NCBI RefSeq assembly: GCF_021390675.1
Contig: NZ_JAJEJV010000004.1
Coordinates: 2,294,001-2,358,000 of the forward strand
Source of the DNA: Dyella sp. 2HG41-7
Lineage (GTDB): Bacteria > Pseudomonadota > Gammaproteobacteria > Xanthomonadales > Rhodanobacteraceae
DNA length: 64,000 bases
Direction of reading: 5' to 3'
The notes below the pieces were generated by a model. It was given only the letters and a program-made list of their open reading frames with translations, had not been told where the DNA came from and did not search any database. Positions 48,901-57,507 of this stretch are shown piece by piece (positions within the stretch are counted from its first letter, which is position 1; each line of letters starts with the position of its first letter). The translations under genes and the position numbers were made by a program.

Positions 48901-51900
48901 GACCCGCTCGACTACGTCAGCCGCAATGCCGTGCGCAAAGTGCATATCGTGGCGATCGATCCGCAGGCCAAGTCGATCAAATTGGACGGACTCAAAGCGG
49001 AGCTGATCGAACGACGTTACGTGTCGGTGCTCACGAAGCAGGATTCGGGCGTCTACAAATACGAATCCAAACTCAAGGAAATCCAGGTCAACGAGCAGCC
49101 ATTGAGCATCCCGGCAGGCGGGCTCGATGTGACGCTACCGACCGACAAGCCTGGCAATTACGCCTTGGCTATCCTGCGCGGCACCGATCGTGTGGAAGTG
49201 AACCGTGTCGGCTATTCGGTGGCGGGCGATGCGAATCTTTCGCGCTCGCTCGATCGCAACGCCGAGTTGCAGCTCAACTTGGAGAAGGCGAACTACACGC
49301 CTGGCGATACCGTCAACGTTTCCATTCGCGCGCCTTATGCGGGCAGCGGTCTGATTACGATCGAGCGCGACAAAGTGTATGCGCATGCGTGGTTCCACGC
49401 GGACACCACCAGCTCAGTGCAACAGATCACCATTCCGAAGGACTTCGAAGGCAACGGATACATCAATGTGCAGTTCATCCGCGATCCTTCGTCGGATGAG
49501 ATCTTCATGAGCCCACTGAGTTACGGCGTGGTGCCGTTCTCCGTGAATCTGGATGCGTGCCGCGATGCGATCAAGGTCGACTCGCCCGATGTGGTGAAGC
49601 CCGGCGATACCGTCACGTTCAAACTGCACGCGGAGCATCCGACGAAAGCGGTAGTGTTTGCCGTGGACGAAGGCATTCTGCAAGTCGCGCGTTACAAGTT
49701 GGGCGATCCGCTGCAGTTCTTCTTCCGCAAGAAGATGCTCGAAGTGCAAACGTCTCAGATACTCGATCTGATCTTGCCGGACTTCGAAAAATTGATGGCG
49801 CTGGCGGCGCCGGGTGGCGATGCGGACGCGGCGATCGGTCGGCAGCTCAATCCATTCAAGCGCAAACGCGACAAACCGGTGGTGTTTTGGTCGGGTATTG
49901 TCGATGTCGATGGCGACAAGGACTTCACTTACACCGTGCCCGATTACTTCAACGGCAAGTTGCGTGTGATGGCCGTTGCCGTTTCGCCGGATCGCGTCGG
50001 CACGTTTGAAGGCGCTACCACGGTGCGTGGCGATTTCGTGCTCTCGCCGAATGTTCCCACCACGCTTGCGCCGGGCGATGAAGCCGACGTGAGCGTCGGC
50101 GTCGCCAACAACCTTACCGGCCTGGGCGGAAAACAGGTGCCGGTAGCGGTGACGTTGCAAACGGGGCCGCAGCTGCAAGTCGTCGGTTCGGCCACGCAAA
50201 GCGTGAGCTTGGCCGAAATGCGCGAAGGCGTGGTGAAGTTCCGCGTCAAGGCTACGGAAAAGCTCGGTTCCGGCCATCTCGCCTTTACGGCGGCGTATGC
50301 CGGCAAGTCGGCGCATCAAGCGGTGGATGTATCCGTGCGTCCGGCCTCGGCGTATCGCACGCAGGTCGACGTCGGTCAGGTGTATACGCGCAGCCAGTCG
50401 GAAGTGTCGCCGTTGCGGCAGATGTTCGACGCGTACGCCGCGCGCGACGCCGCGGTTTCGCCGTTGCCGGTCGTGCTGGCGCAAGGCATCACCAGTTATC
50501 TCATCAACTATCAAAACTACTGCAGCGAGCAAGTGGTGAGCATGGCGATGCCGCGTCTTGTCGTGGCCAAATGGCCGCAAGTGCCGGTGTTCGCGCATGC
50601 CTTGCAACCCGCCTTTGGCGGGGAAGACGCCAAGAAGATCAGCAACCAGGAGGCGATCGCCAAGCTGATGGACGTGCTGCATGCGCGTCAGAACAGCGAA
50701 GGCGGATTCGGCTTGTGGTCGGCTACGCCCGATTCGGAGCCCTTCGTATCGGTCTATGTCATGAACTTTCTGCTCGAAGCGCGCGACCGCGGCACCGCCG
50801 TACCGCAGGACATGATCGACGGGGGTAACAAATATCTGCAGCAATTGGCGGCCGACGAAGGTATGGATTCGCTCGACAAGCTCCGTCAGCGCGCCTATGC
50901 GGCGTACCTGTTGACGCGGCAGGGCAATGTCACCACCAACGCCTTGGCATCGATCCAGAAGCGTTTGCAGGATGCCTATCCGCAAGTCTGGAAAAACGAT
51001 CTGGCCGCAGCGTGGCTGGCGGCTTCCTACAAGCTGCTTAAGCAGGACGATGAAGCCAATCGCCTGATAGCCGGTCCCGAGCGCGTGCTGACGCGGTCGA
51101 AGCCCGACGATACCTACGTTTACAGCTACTACTATGACCCGCTGGTGCGCGATGCGAGCGTGCTTTATGTGTTGTCGAAGCATTTTCCTGAGCGCGCCAA
51201 AGCGTTGCCGGCGCGTGTGTTCGAAAACATTGCATGGCCGCTGGCGCACAATAACTTCAACACGTTGTCTTCTTCGATGACCATCCTTGCGCTGGACAGC
51301 TATGCCGGCCAGACGGGCGGCGAGCTGGACAAGCTCAGCATCCAGGAAGTGCACAGCGATGGCAGCGCCAAGGTCATATCAAGCGTGCAGAGCGATCTAC
51401 TGCAAGCAGGAAGCTGGGACGCGGCAGCAACCAAGCTGCGGTTCATCAACCAAAGCAGTCTGCCAGCGTGGCGCGTCGCGAGCCAAAGCGGCTACGACCG
51501 CATACAGCCGGATAAGGCCATCGCCAACGGCATCGAGATTGTGCGCGAGTACACCGATACGCAAGGCAAATCATTGGACTCGGTGACATTGGGCGAAGAG
51601 ATCGACGTTCATGTAAAAATTCGCGCCACGGGTAGCGACGCGGTCGGGAATGTCTCGATCGTGGATCTGCTGCCCGGCGGATTCGAGCCGGTGATCGAAC
51701 CCCCGCCGGTCGTGAACGCTCAGCAAAATAGCGATGCCTCCGGCGGCAATTCGGACAGCGGCAACAGCGCGAGCGATAGCAACACGAGCGCCCCGCAGGC
51801 ATGGCGTTCGCCGATCGGTCTGTCGGAATCGACCTGGCGTCCTGAGTACGCGGATATCCGTGAGGACCGCGTGGTGATCTATGGCGTTGCGACGCCGGAT

Positions 51901-52044
51901 GTGCGCGAGTTCGTGTACCGCATACGCGCCACGAACGCGGGTACGTTTGCCGTGCCACCGGCTTATGCCGAGTCGATGTATGACCGGACTTTGCAGGCGC
52001 GCTCGGCAGGTGGTGCGTCATTGAAGGTCGTGGACAAACCTTGA
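45964..52044 (+). CDS. bacterial alpha-2-macroglobulin (YfhM type) with thioester motif
   Basis: A 2026-residue envelope protein thought to trap foreign proteases in the periplasm. The N-terminus has two hydrophobic stretches (about 3-30 and 51-71), the second preceded by KNPKR and containing VVAC at C64. Macroglobulin beta domains run from about 90 to 1300, including ISLKFN-like MG repeats and the bait-region area. The internal thioester motif CSEQ is at 1520-1523 (YQNYCSEQVVSMAMPR), followed by the helical TED and a receptor-binding-like domain. Two low-complexity Asp/Ser/Pro inserts occur near residues 575-620 and 1920-1945. The next gene encodes PBP1C, the usual partner, which repairs peptidoglycan. 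Confidence 0.95.
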   Translation: MDLLRFLLLLPVRLLRGVMAALGLVLSPLFGQVSWSAPGWTHAVRKNPKRSLGVASASLLVVACGWLGWHWYKHRPRPEEPVRITWKVDAPQVTDYTKQPVAIHPLEIEFSASAAPIELVGKPVADGIVMQPQTSGQWTWVDDKTLRFTPAADWPIGQHYKVRFDVAHAFAHHVLMADEKFEFDTQAFKAVLGRGEFYQDPQDPTAKKTIIPIDFNYPVDPAQFEKRIALSLAGKGDQSATTLKYSVTYDQYKLRAWVHSQPLDLPRDDGAVMLALDSGVRSVRGGNGTDSVLNASVRVPGLYSLTVDDVSPTLVDNDKYEPEQVMVINLSGAVRDSDLAGLVHAWILPDRNPRFASNGSVGTQDSENDGEPETYSWGAEEVGEDILRKSQKLPLEVVPTENDYQALQSFKFHANPRQHIYVRVDKGLKSFGGYVLGKSVNSVVTVPDYPKLLRFMADGSLLSLSGSKRVSVVSRNMTGMRLQIGRVLPDQLQHLVSLNQGDYKHPQLPYNFSDEHIVDRFELKRAFPSGDPAHAHYEGVDLGQYLQSGKRGVFLLHLYDFDPAQDKKQAEQAAKAKAYQKQGIAPTPPGAKPDPDTDTSAPASGDDVDGNDDESSAQDSRLIVVTDLGMLVKRSLDGSQDVFVQSIRTGQPVSGANVSVLAVNGQTLFAQDTSADGVVHFPTFKGLDREKRPAMYVVKKADDLSFLPIGGSDRQLDYSRFDIGGEASAVNPGTLSAYLFSDRGIYRPGDDIHIGLIVRAASWLRNVAGIPLQAEVVDPRGVTVKQLSLKMDDSGFGELTYTPAETAPTGTWTVNLYIVRDGKADTQIGNTTVQVKEFQPDRMKVSAKLSSIVAEGWVKPTGLKGLVDAQNLFGTPAADRRVEATLTLRPAWPSFRSWPDYQFYDVHRAKDGYDEALQDGKTDEKGHAEFDLDLKKYADATYQLYFLVKAHEPDGGRSVAAATQTLVSSNDWLIGYRSEDPLDYVSRNAVRKVHIVAIDPQAKSIKLDGLKAELIERRYVSVLTKQDSGVYKYESKLKEIQVNEQPLSIPAGGLDVTLPTDKPGNYALAILRGTDRVEVNRVGYSVAGDANLSRSLDRNAELQLNLEKANYTPGDTVNVSIRAPYAGSGLITIERDKVYAHAWFHADTTSSVQQITIPKDFEGNGYINVQFIRDPSSDEIFMSPLSYGVVPFSVNLDACRDAIKVDSPDVVKPGDTVTFKLHAEHPTKAVVFAVDEGILQVARYKLGDPLQFFFRKKMLEVQTSQILDLILPDFEKLMALAAPGGDADAAIGRQLNPFKRKRDKPVVFWSGIVDVDGDKDFTYTVPDYFNGKLRVMAVAVSPDRVGTFEGATTVRGDFVLSPNVPTTLAPGDEADVSVGVANNLTGLGGKQVPVAVTLQTGPQLQVVGSATQSVSLAEMREGVVKFRVKATEKLGSGHLAFTAAYAGKSAHQAVDVSVRPASAYRTQVDVGQVYTRSQSEVSPLRQMFDAYAARDAAVSPLPVVLAQGITSYLINYQNYCSEQVVSMAMPRLVVAKWPQVPVFAHALQPAFGGEDAKKISNQEAIAKLMDVLHARQNSEGGFGLWSATPDSEPFVSVYVMNFLLEARDRGTAVPQDMIDGGNKYLQQLAADEGMDSLDKLRQRAYAAYLLTRQGNVTTNALASIQKRLQDAYPQVWKNDLAAAWLAASYKLLKQDDEANRLIAGPERVLTRSKPDDTYVYSYYYDPLVRDASVLYVLSKHFPERAKALPARVFENIAWPLAHNNFNTLSSSMTILALDSYAGQTGGELDKLSIQEVHSDGSAKVISSVQSDLLQAGSWDAAATKLRFINQSSLPAWRVASQSGYDRIQPDKAIANGIEIVREYTDTQGKSLDSVTLGEEIDVHVKIRATGSDAVGNVSIVDLLPGGFEPVIEPPPVVNAQQNSDASGGNSDSGNSASDSNTSAPQAWRSPIGLSESTWRPEYADIREDRVVIYGVATPDVREFVYRIRATNAGTFAVPPAYAESMYDRTLQARSAGGASLKVVDKP

Positions 52045-52068
52045 ACGCCTGGAAGACGAAATGCGATC

Positions 52069-52095
52069 CCCTCACCTACGTGCAGTAGGTGAGGG
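52069..52095 (+). terminator. 11-bp hairpin between the macroglobulin gene and pbpC
   Basis: CCCTCACCTAC (52069-52079) pairs perfectly with GTAGGTGAGGG (52085-52095) around GTGCA. It lies 24 bases past the macroglobulin stop and just before pbpC. No T-run follows, so it may stabilise the first gene's mRNA or reduce expression of pbpC. Confidence 0.6.
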
Positions 52096-52130
52096 AGCCT
52101 TCTCCGGTTTGCATGCAGATATCCGTATCC

Positions 52131-54509
52131 ATGAAGCTACTGTTTATTGCCCGCGATTGGATCGTGCGCTGGCAGAACTGGCTCGTAGCGGCAGGGTTGT
52201 TGTTGGGCTTGCTGGTGGGTTGCAGGTTATGGCCGCACCCGTCGTTGCGTAGTTGGTCGCCGTCGTCCACGGCCGTATACGACAGCAAGGGACACTTGCT
52301 GCGCCTGACACTCGCCAGCGATCAGCAATATCGCCTGTGGGTCCCGTTAAAAGACATTTCGCCACAACTGGTCGATGGCGTACTTCTGCATGAAGATCGC
52401 TGGTACCGGTGGCATCCCGGTATCAATCCGTATGGCTTGTTGCGTGGTGCGTGGATTACGTATGTTCGACATGGCGCACCGCAGGGTGGTTCGACCATTA
52501 CGATGCAGCTGGCCCGGCTGTTATGGGGGCTCAATACGCGCACACCGTTCGGCAAGTTGCATCAGATTGCGCGCGCCACGCAGTTGGAGCTGTTCTATTC
52601 CAAACGGGAGATATTGGAGGCGTATCTCAACCTCGCGCCCTACGGTTCCAACGTGCAGGGCGTGGCGACCGCCAGCCTGGTGTATTTCGGAAAACCCGCC
52701 AACCAGCTTTCGCTGCCGGAGGCGCTGACGCTTGCGGTGATTCCGCAAAATCCATCGCGCCGTCTGCTCGCAGGGCAGGGTGCAAATGGCGCATTGATCA
52801 GCAGCGGCCTGGCCGATGCACGCAATCGTTTGTATCAGGCGTGGCTGCCAGCGCATCCACAAGATGCCGGTTTAAAGCCGCTGTTCGCGTTACCGCTTAC
52901 GCTCAGGCCGCTGAGTCGTCTGCCGTTCGAGGCGCCGCATGCGGTCGAGCAGCTTCTCGCAGCGCAGGCGTTGAACGGCAACACGCAGAACGCCGTGGTC
53001 GCCACCACGCTCGACCTCGATATGCAGCACATCTTGGAGCGTCAGGTTGCGCTGTACGTAAAACGCCGAGCATCCAGCGGCATCCTCAACGGGGCGGCGA
53101 TTCTGATCGACACGCGCGACATGGGCATCAAGGCGATGGTGGGGTCGGCCGACTATCGCAATGCCGCGATCCAGGGGCAGGTCAACGGTACCTTGGCGAA
53201 ACGCTCGCCGGGCTCTGCGCTGAAACCTTTCATCTACGCGCTGGGTTTCGATCAGGGCGTGTTGCATCCGCAAACCGTTTTGCGCGATGTCCCAACCGCT
53301 TTCGGGCCGTATACGCCGGAGAATTTCGACGGCAATTTTCTCGGGCCGATTACGGCGACGCAGGCTTTGATTCGCAGTCGAAATATTCCCGCCGTATGGG
53401 TTGCTTCGCAGTTGCATCAACCCAGTTTGTACGATTTTCTGCAACAGGCTGGCGTTAGCCGCCTGGCTAGCGAGCAGCATTACGGCCTTTCGTTGGTGCT
53501 CGGCGGCGGGGAGGTAAACATGCAGGAGCTGGGCGATCTTTACGCTATGCTTGCCAATCGTGGCGTGCTGCGACCTTTGCGTCTGCGGGCGGACGATCCG
53601 CAAACCGAAGGAACGCGTTTGCTGAGCGACGAAGCCAGCTACATGGCGATGGACATTCTTAGGCAGAATCCGCGCCCCGACGATGCGGCCGACACGCAGG
53701 GAGCCCGTCTGCCGGTGTACTGGAAAACCGGCACGTCCTGGGCGTTTCGCGATGCGTGGACAGCCGGCAGCTTCGGCCCTTACGTGCTGGTGGTGTGGAT
53801 CGGTAACTTTGATGGCAGCAGCAATCCGGCCTTCGTCGGCGTCGACGCCGCGGCGCCCTTGTTTTTCCAGATCATCGACGCACTGAGCGCCGAGCATGTG
53901 CCGTTGAGCGAACCCATCCGCGCCATGCCTGCAAACTTGCGGCGCGTGCAAATATGCCTAGCCAGCGGCAACCTGCCCACCGAATGGTGTCCCCAGCGCG
54001 GTATGACTTGGTTCATTCCAGGCAAATCGCCGATACGCGTCGATACCATTTATCGCCCGGTGGTCATCGACGACGCCAGCGGCAAAGGTGCATGCCCGCC
54101 TTTCGACGGCAAGCATACGCATGTGGAGGTGTACGAGTTCTGGCCCTCGGATTTGCAACGCGTGTTCGAACAAGCCGGCATGCCGCGCCGGAAACCGCCC
54201 GTCAATGAGGAGTGCAACGATAACGATCGCATCAGCGGCGCCGCGCCGCGCATTACCTCGCCCTTGCGCGGCAGCACCTATACCTTGCGGCTCAAACAAA
54301 TAGCCGACGAGCGTATCCCTTTCACCGCGACCAACGACGCGAACGTGCACGCGTTATATTGGTTTGTGGATGACGCCTATATCGGCCGCAGCGAGCCTGG
54401 CGAATTGCTGTACTGGCAACCCCATAGTGCGGGGCGGTACACAGTGCGGGTGGTCGACGATCACGGGCTTTCCGATCAGCGCTTTCTGGATGTGACGTTG
54501 GTCGAGTAA
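52131..54509 (+). CDS. pbpC: penicillin-binding protein 1C
   Basis: A 792-residue bifunctional peptidoglycan synthase. One N-terminal membrane helix (NWLVAAGLLLGLLVG) leads to a GT51 transglycosylase domain with ILHEDRWYRWHPG-type (VLLHEDRWYRWHPG) and GGSTITMQLARLL. The transpeptidase has the catalytic SxxK at S362 (SPGSALKPF), SRN-like IRSRNIPAVW and KTGTSW. A C-terminal BiPBP_C Ig-like domain lies after about 690 (RISGAAPRITSPLRGSTYTL). The ATG at 52131 is chosen to start just before the membrane helix. ATG 52113 and GTG 52089 are also in frame, but the latter lies in the hairpin. It pairs with the macroglobulin gene. Confidence 0.95.
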   Translation: MKLLFIARDWIVRWQNWLVAAGLLLGLLVGCRLWPHPSLRSWSPSSTAVYDSKGHLLRLTLASDQQYRLWVPLKDISPQLVDGVLLHEDRWYRWHPGINPYGLLRGAWITYVRHGAPQGGSTITMQLARLLWGLNTRTPFGKLHQIARATQLELFYSKREILEAYLNLAPYGSNVQGVATASLVYFGKPANQLSLPEALTLAVIPQNPSRRLLAGQGANGALISSGLADARNRLYQAWLPAHPQDAGLKPLFALPLTLRPLSRLPFEAPHAVEQLLAAQALNGNTQNAVVATTLDLDMQHILERQVALYVKRRASSGILNGAAILIDTRDMGIKAMVGSADYRNAAIQGQVNGTLAKRSPGSALKPFIYALGFDQGVLHPQTVLRDVPTAFGPYTPENFDGNFLGPITATQALIRSRNIPAVWVASQLHQPSLYDFLQQAGVSRLASEQHYGLSLVLGGGEVNMQELGDLYAMLANRGVLRPLRLRADDPQTEGTRLLSDEASYMAMDILRQNPRPDDAADTQGARLPVYWKTGTSWAFRDAWTAGSFGPYVLVVWIGNFDGSSNPAFVGVDAAAPLFFQIIDALSAEHVPLSEPIRAMPANLRRVQICLASGNLPTEWCPQRGMTWFIPGKSPIRVDTIYRPVVIDDASGKGACPPFDGKHTHVEVYEFWPSDLQRVFEQAGMPRRKPPVNEECNDNDRISGAAPRITSPLRGSTYTLRLKQIADERIPFTATNDANVHALYWFVDDAYIGRSEPGELLYWQPHSAGRYTVRVVDDHGLSDQRFLDVTLVE

Positions 54510-54568
54510 GAACCACCGGCGAATCTGCGTTATGCTCAACCGCTGAAACCGCCCGGTTTTTCCTATTC

Positions 54569-55858
54569 ATGAAGCAACCCTCGGTTCCTTCCTATTACCG
54601 CGTCACGGCGACGCCATACGAACCATATCCGCCATTGCAGGGGCGTCATGAAGCGCGCGTTGTAATCGTCGGAGGCGGTTTTGCCGGATTGAACACCGCG
54701 CTCGGGCTGGCCGAACGCGGTGTTCGCGATGTCGTCGTTTTGGAACGCGAGCAGGTAGGCTTTGGCGCCTCCGGACGAAACGGCGGCTTTGTGTTCGGCG
54801 GGTATTCGCTGGGCGAGGAAGCGTTGCATCATCAACTCGGTGTGGAGCGCTCCAAACGCATCTTCGATCTCACCACTGCAGCCGTGCAACGCATACGCGA
54901 GCGGGTGACTCGTTACGCCATTCCTTGCGATATGGTCGATCAAGGCGTGATCTGGGCGAACTGGTTTCGCGATCCGAATGTGTTGCGCAAGCGTCAGCGG
55001 ATGCTCGACGAACATTATGGCGTGCATTGGAATTGGTTACCGCAGGAAGAGCTGCGCGAAATGGTGCGCAGCGAGCGCTACTACGACGGACTCTACGAAC
55101 GAAACGCCTTGCACTTGCATCCGTTGAATTACGCGATAGGGCTTGCGGCGACCGCAGCGGAGCAGGGCGTACGCATCCACGAAAACAGCGATGTATGGCG
55201 GCTGCGTCGCGAAGGCAGCCATTGGCAGATCAGTACGCCGCAAGGCGAATTGCAAGCCGAACACGTGGTGCTTGCGTGTGGCGGCTACCTTGCCGGATTG
55301 CGTCGACAGATCGACCGCGCGGTGCTGCCGATCGCCACGTATGTCATGGTGACCGAACCGCTGGGCGACCGACTCGATGAATGTCTTCAAACCCGCGCTG
55401 CAATTTACGACACACGTTTTGCCTTCGACTACTACCGGCCGTTGGTCGACAAACGACTGCTGTGGGGTGGACGAATTTCGATTCGGAATCGTTCGGCGGC
55501 AGCGGTGCGGCGCGTGCTCGTACGCGATTTGGCGCGCGTCTTTCCCTCGCTGAAAGATGTAAAGGTGGATTACGCCTGGTCCGGATTAATGAGTTACGCG
55601 CGCCACCAGATGCCGCAAATCGGTACGGATGGCCGGGGTTTATGGTGGGCGCAAGCCTTCGGCGGCCATGGCCTCGCACCGACGTGCGCAGCAGGCGAGC
55701 TGCTGGCGTCGGCCATCGCACAAGGCGATGAAGCCTGGAAACAATTTGCCGATTACGGTCTCGCGCATACGTACAAACCCTTTGGCTTGCTTGCGGCGCA
55801 GGCCAGCTACTGGTGGCAAGAATTCAACGATTGGTTCAAGACGAGTTTGGAAGGATGA
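54569..55858 (+). CDS. FAD-dependent oxidoreductase, DAO/PuuB-like
   Basis: A 429-residue flavoprotein of the D-amino-acid-oxidase superfamily. The FAD site is [21 protein letters not shown] near residue 31, followed by [17 protein letters not shown] as in gamma-glutamylputrescine oxidase (PuuB) and related amine oxidases. The C-terminal part has [22 protein letters not shown]. It probably oxidises an amine or amino acid, with the substrate unknown. Its TGA overlaps the start of the tRNA-binding protein gene. Confidence 0.88.
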   Translation: MKQPSVPSYYRVTATPYEPYPPLQGRHEARVVIVGGGFAGLNTALGLAERGVRDVVVLEREQVGFGASGRNGGFVFGGYSLGEEALHHQLGVERSKRIFDLTTAAVQRIRERVTRYAIPCDMVDQGVIWANWFRDPNVLRKRQRMLDEHYGVHWNWLPQEELREMVRSERYYDGLYERNALHLHPLNYAIGLAATAAEQGVRIHENSDVWRLRREGSHWQISTPQGELQAEHVVLACGGYLAGLRRQIDRAVLPIATYVMVTEPLGDRLDECLQTRAAIYDTRFAFDYYRPLVDKRLLWGGRISIRNRSAAAVRRVLVRDLARVFPSLKDVKVDYAWSGLMSYARHQMPQIGTDGRGLWWAQAFGGHGLAPTCAAGELLASAIAQGDEAWKQFADYGLAHTYKPFGLLAAQASYWWQEFNDWFKTSLEG

Positions 55859-56208
55859 CTACGCAAGCGGCAACGGTGGAAGAAATTGGTTGGGCGGATT
55901 TTCACAAGGTTTTGATCGTCGCCGGCACGATTACGCGCGTCGAAGCGTTTCCGGAAGCGCGCAATCCCGCATGGAAGGTCTGGGCGGATTTCGGTCCTTA
56001 CGGCGAGCGTAAGACCAGCGCGCAAATCGTCGCGCTATATACGCCCGAGTCGCTGGTCGGTCGCCAGATCGTGGGAGTCATCAACTTTCCTGAGAAGCAG
56101 ATCGGGCCTTTTCGTTCTCAATTTCTGCTGACGGGTTTTCACACCGAGCAAGGCGTGGTGATCACGACCATTGAGCGCCCCGTTCCCAATGGCGCAAGGC
56201 TCGCTTGA
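55855..56208 (+). CDS. CsaA/YgjH-type tRNA-binding domain protein
   Basis: A 117-residue OB-fold protein of the CsaA and YgjH group. Typical phrases are [48 protein letters not shown] and [19 protein letters not shown], as in the anticodon-binding domain of bacterial MetRS. B. subtilis CsaA was described as an export-related chaperone, and family members bind tRNA-like RNA. The start overlaps the preceding stop (ATGA), with GGAAGG upstream, so the two are co-translated. The functional link is unknown. Confidence 0.9.
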   Translation: MTTQAATVEEIGWADFHKVLIVAGTITRVEAFPEARNPAWKVWADFGPYGERKTSAQIVALYTPESLVGRQIVGVINFPEKQIGPFRSQFLLTGFHTEQGVVITTIERPVPNGARLA

Positions 56209-56229
56209 CATGAGCGGCGAGCCGGTTCG

Positions 56230-57159
56230 CTAAGCGCGCGTGCGATCCAGCCAGACGCCGAGTCCTTGAGCGTTGAGTTCGATATCCGTGCCCAACCAGT
56301 GAACAAGCGCATCGCGATCGCCGCGCCATCCGTGTTCGGCGGTGCGCGTCATATACAGCTCGGTTAGCGCGTCCACCAAGTGGCGATGGCGATCCGGCGA
56401 GCCACCGATACGCAGTGCGACAGACACCATCGCATCGATCGAATCGCGCAGCTTGCTCGCGAGCTGCTCAACGTTTTCGACGCGACCATAGTGCGTGAGA
56501 TACATCGCCTCGGGTTTCAGTGCCAAGAGTCGTTGGATCGATGCGTGAAGCGCTTCCGGATCGAATTGCACGGGCGTAGTTGTGGGCAGAATAAATGCGC
56601 CTTGTTCTGTGTCGAATTCGCGATAGGACAGGCCAAACGTATCGCCCGTAAAACATGCGTTGGACTGTTGGTCGTAAATGGCCATGTGATGTTTGGCGTG
56701 ACCGGGCGTATCGATGCAACGCAAGATCCGTCCCTGAAGATCGATCTCGTAGTTATCCGGTGCTTCGACGACGCGTTCGGCAGGGATAGGGCGAAGGCGG
56801 CCGTAGGCTTTCATCATCACGTCTTCGCCGTAAACCGCCATGGCGCCTGCCCAAAGCTGGGACGGATCGATCATGTGCCGTGCGCCGCGCGGGTGTACCA
56901 GCAATCGCGCTTGAGGCAGCTTGGCCAGAAGTTCGCCGGCGCCCCCGGCGTGGTCCAGGTGAACGTGGGTGAGTATCAACCAATCGACCTGGGAAACGTC
57001 CAGGCCCGCGTCGGACAGATCCTTTAACAATCGCGGTACGGAATGATTGGTGCCGCAGTCGATAAAGGCGCCGCGCCCGTTTTGAACGATCAAATAGGCC
57101 GCATCGAACCCTGGGCGCACAAACCCGGTATCGATGGTGCGGATGCCTTGGGGATTCAT
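56230..57159 (-). CDS. MBL-fold metallo-hydrolase
   Basis: A protein of about 309 residues with the metallo-beta-lactamase fold. The metal motif is LTHVHLDHAGG near residue 64, with further ligands H in TPGHAKHHM, D in FTGDTF and H in LTHYGRVE. The sequence is of the glyoxalase-II-like or lactonase-like subgroup; the substrate is not predictable. The ATG at 57159 has AGGT upstream; ATG 57174 is five codons longer but lacks a ribosome-binding site. It is convergent with the CsaA-type gene and transcribed away from the hybrid kinase. Confidence 0.88.
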   Translation of the reverse strand: MNPQGIRTIDTGFVRPGFDAAYLIVQNGRGAFIDCGTNHSVPRLLKDLSDAGLDVSQVDWLILTHVHLDHAGGAGELLAKLPQARLLVHPRGARHMIDPSQLWAGAMAVYGEDVMMKAYGRLRPIPAERVVEAPDNYEIDLQGRILRCIDTPGHAKHHMAIYDQQSNACFTGDTFGLSYREFDTEQGAFILPTTTPVQFDPEALHASIQRLLALKPEAMYLTHYGRVENVEQLASKLRDSIDAMVSVALRIGGSPDRHRHLVDALTELYMTRTAEHGWRGDRDALVHWLGTDIELNAQGLGVWLDRTRA

Positions 57160-57507
57160 GGATTTACCTGTCATGGAAAGAGGCCGCTTTCGCAGGTTAC
57201 CGGCTGGCGCGTGAAGCTCGGCGGGGATCGTTGCGTTTAAGGCGTGTCCGATATCTCTCCGATTTTATTGCCCCTACGATTCCTAGGCCTGTGTTCCCTC
57301 GCTCGTTGTCGTCTGAGAGGTCCGAGCGCTGCGGGGTTTTCTGACACAGGCGGGCGGTTTGCCGGCCCTGACTTTCGCGTCTTGTCGCCTAGTGTCGCCA
57401 GAGGGAGCCTTGTGTCTAGAATGTACTGGAGTAGGTTTTCCCGTCTTTTCCGCAAGGCAGTTCCATTACGCGTTGAGCGTAGTGGCCCTCTTGAATCATC
57501 GGACGAG
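57160..57507. other. intergenic region before the hybrid kinase gene
   Basis: About 350 bases in which the kinase frame stays open from 57244. The upstream part reads as low-complexity Arg/Pro-rich sequence, so the true start is probably at 57508 or 57421. The divergent promoters of the hydrolase and the kinase must lie here; none was clearly identified. Confidence 0.35.
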
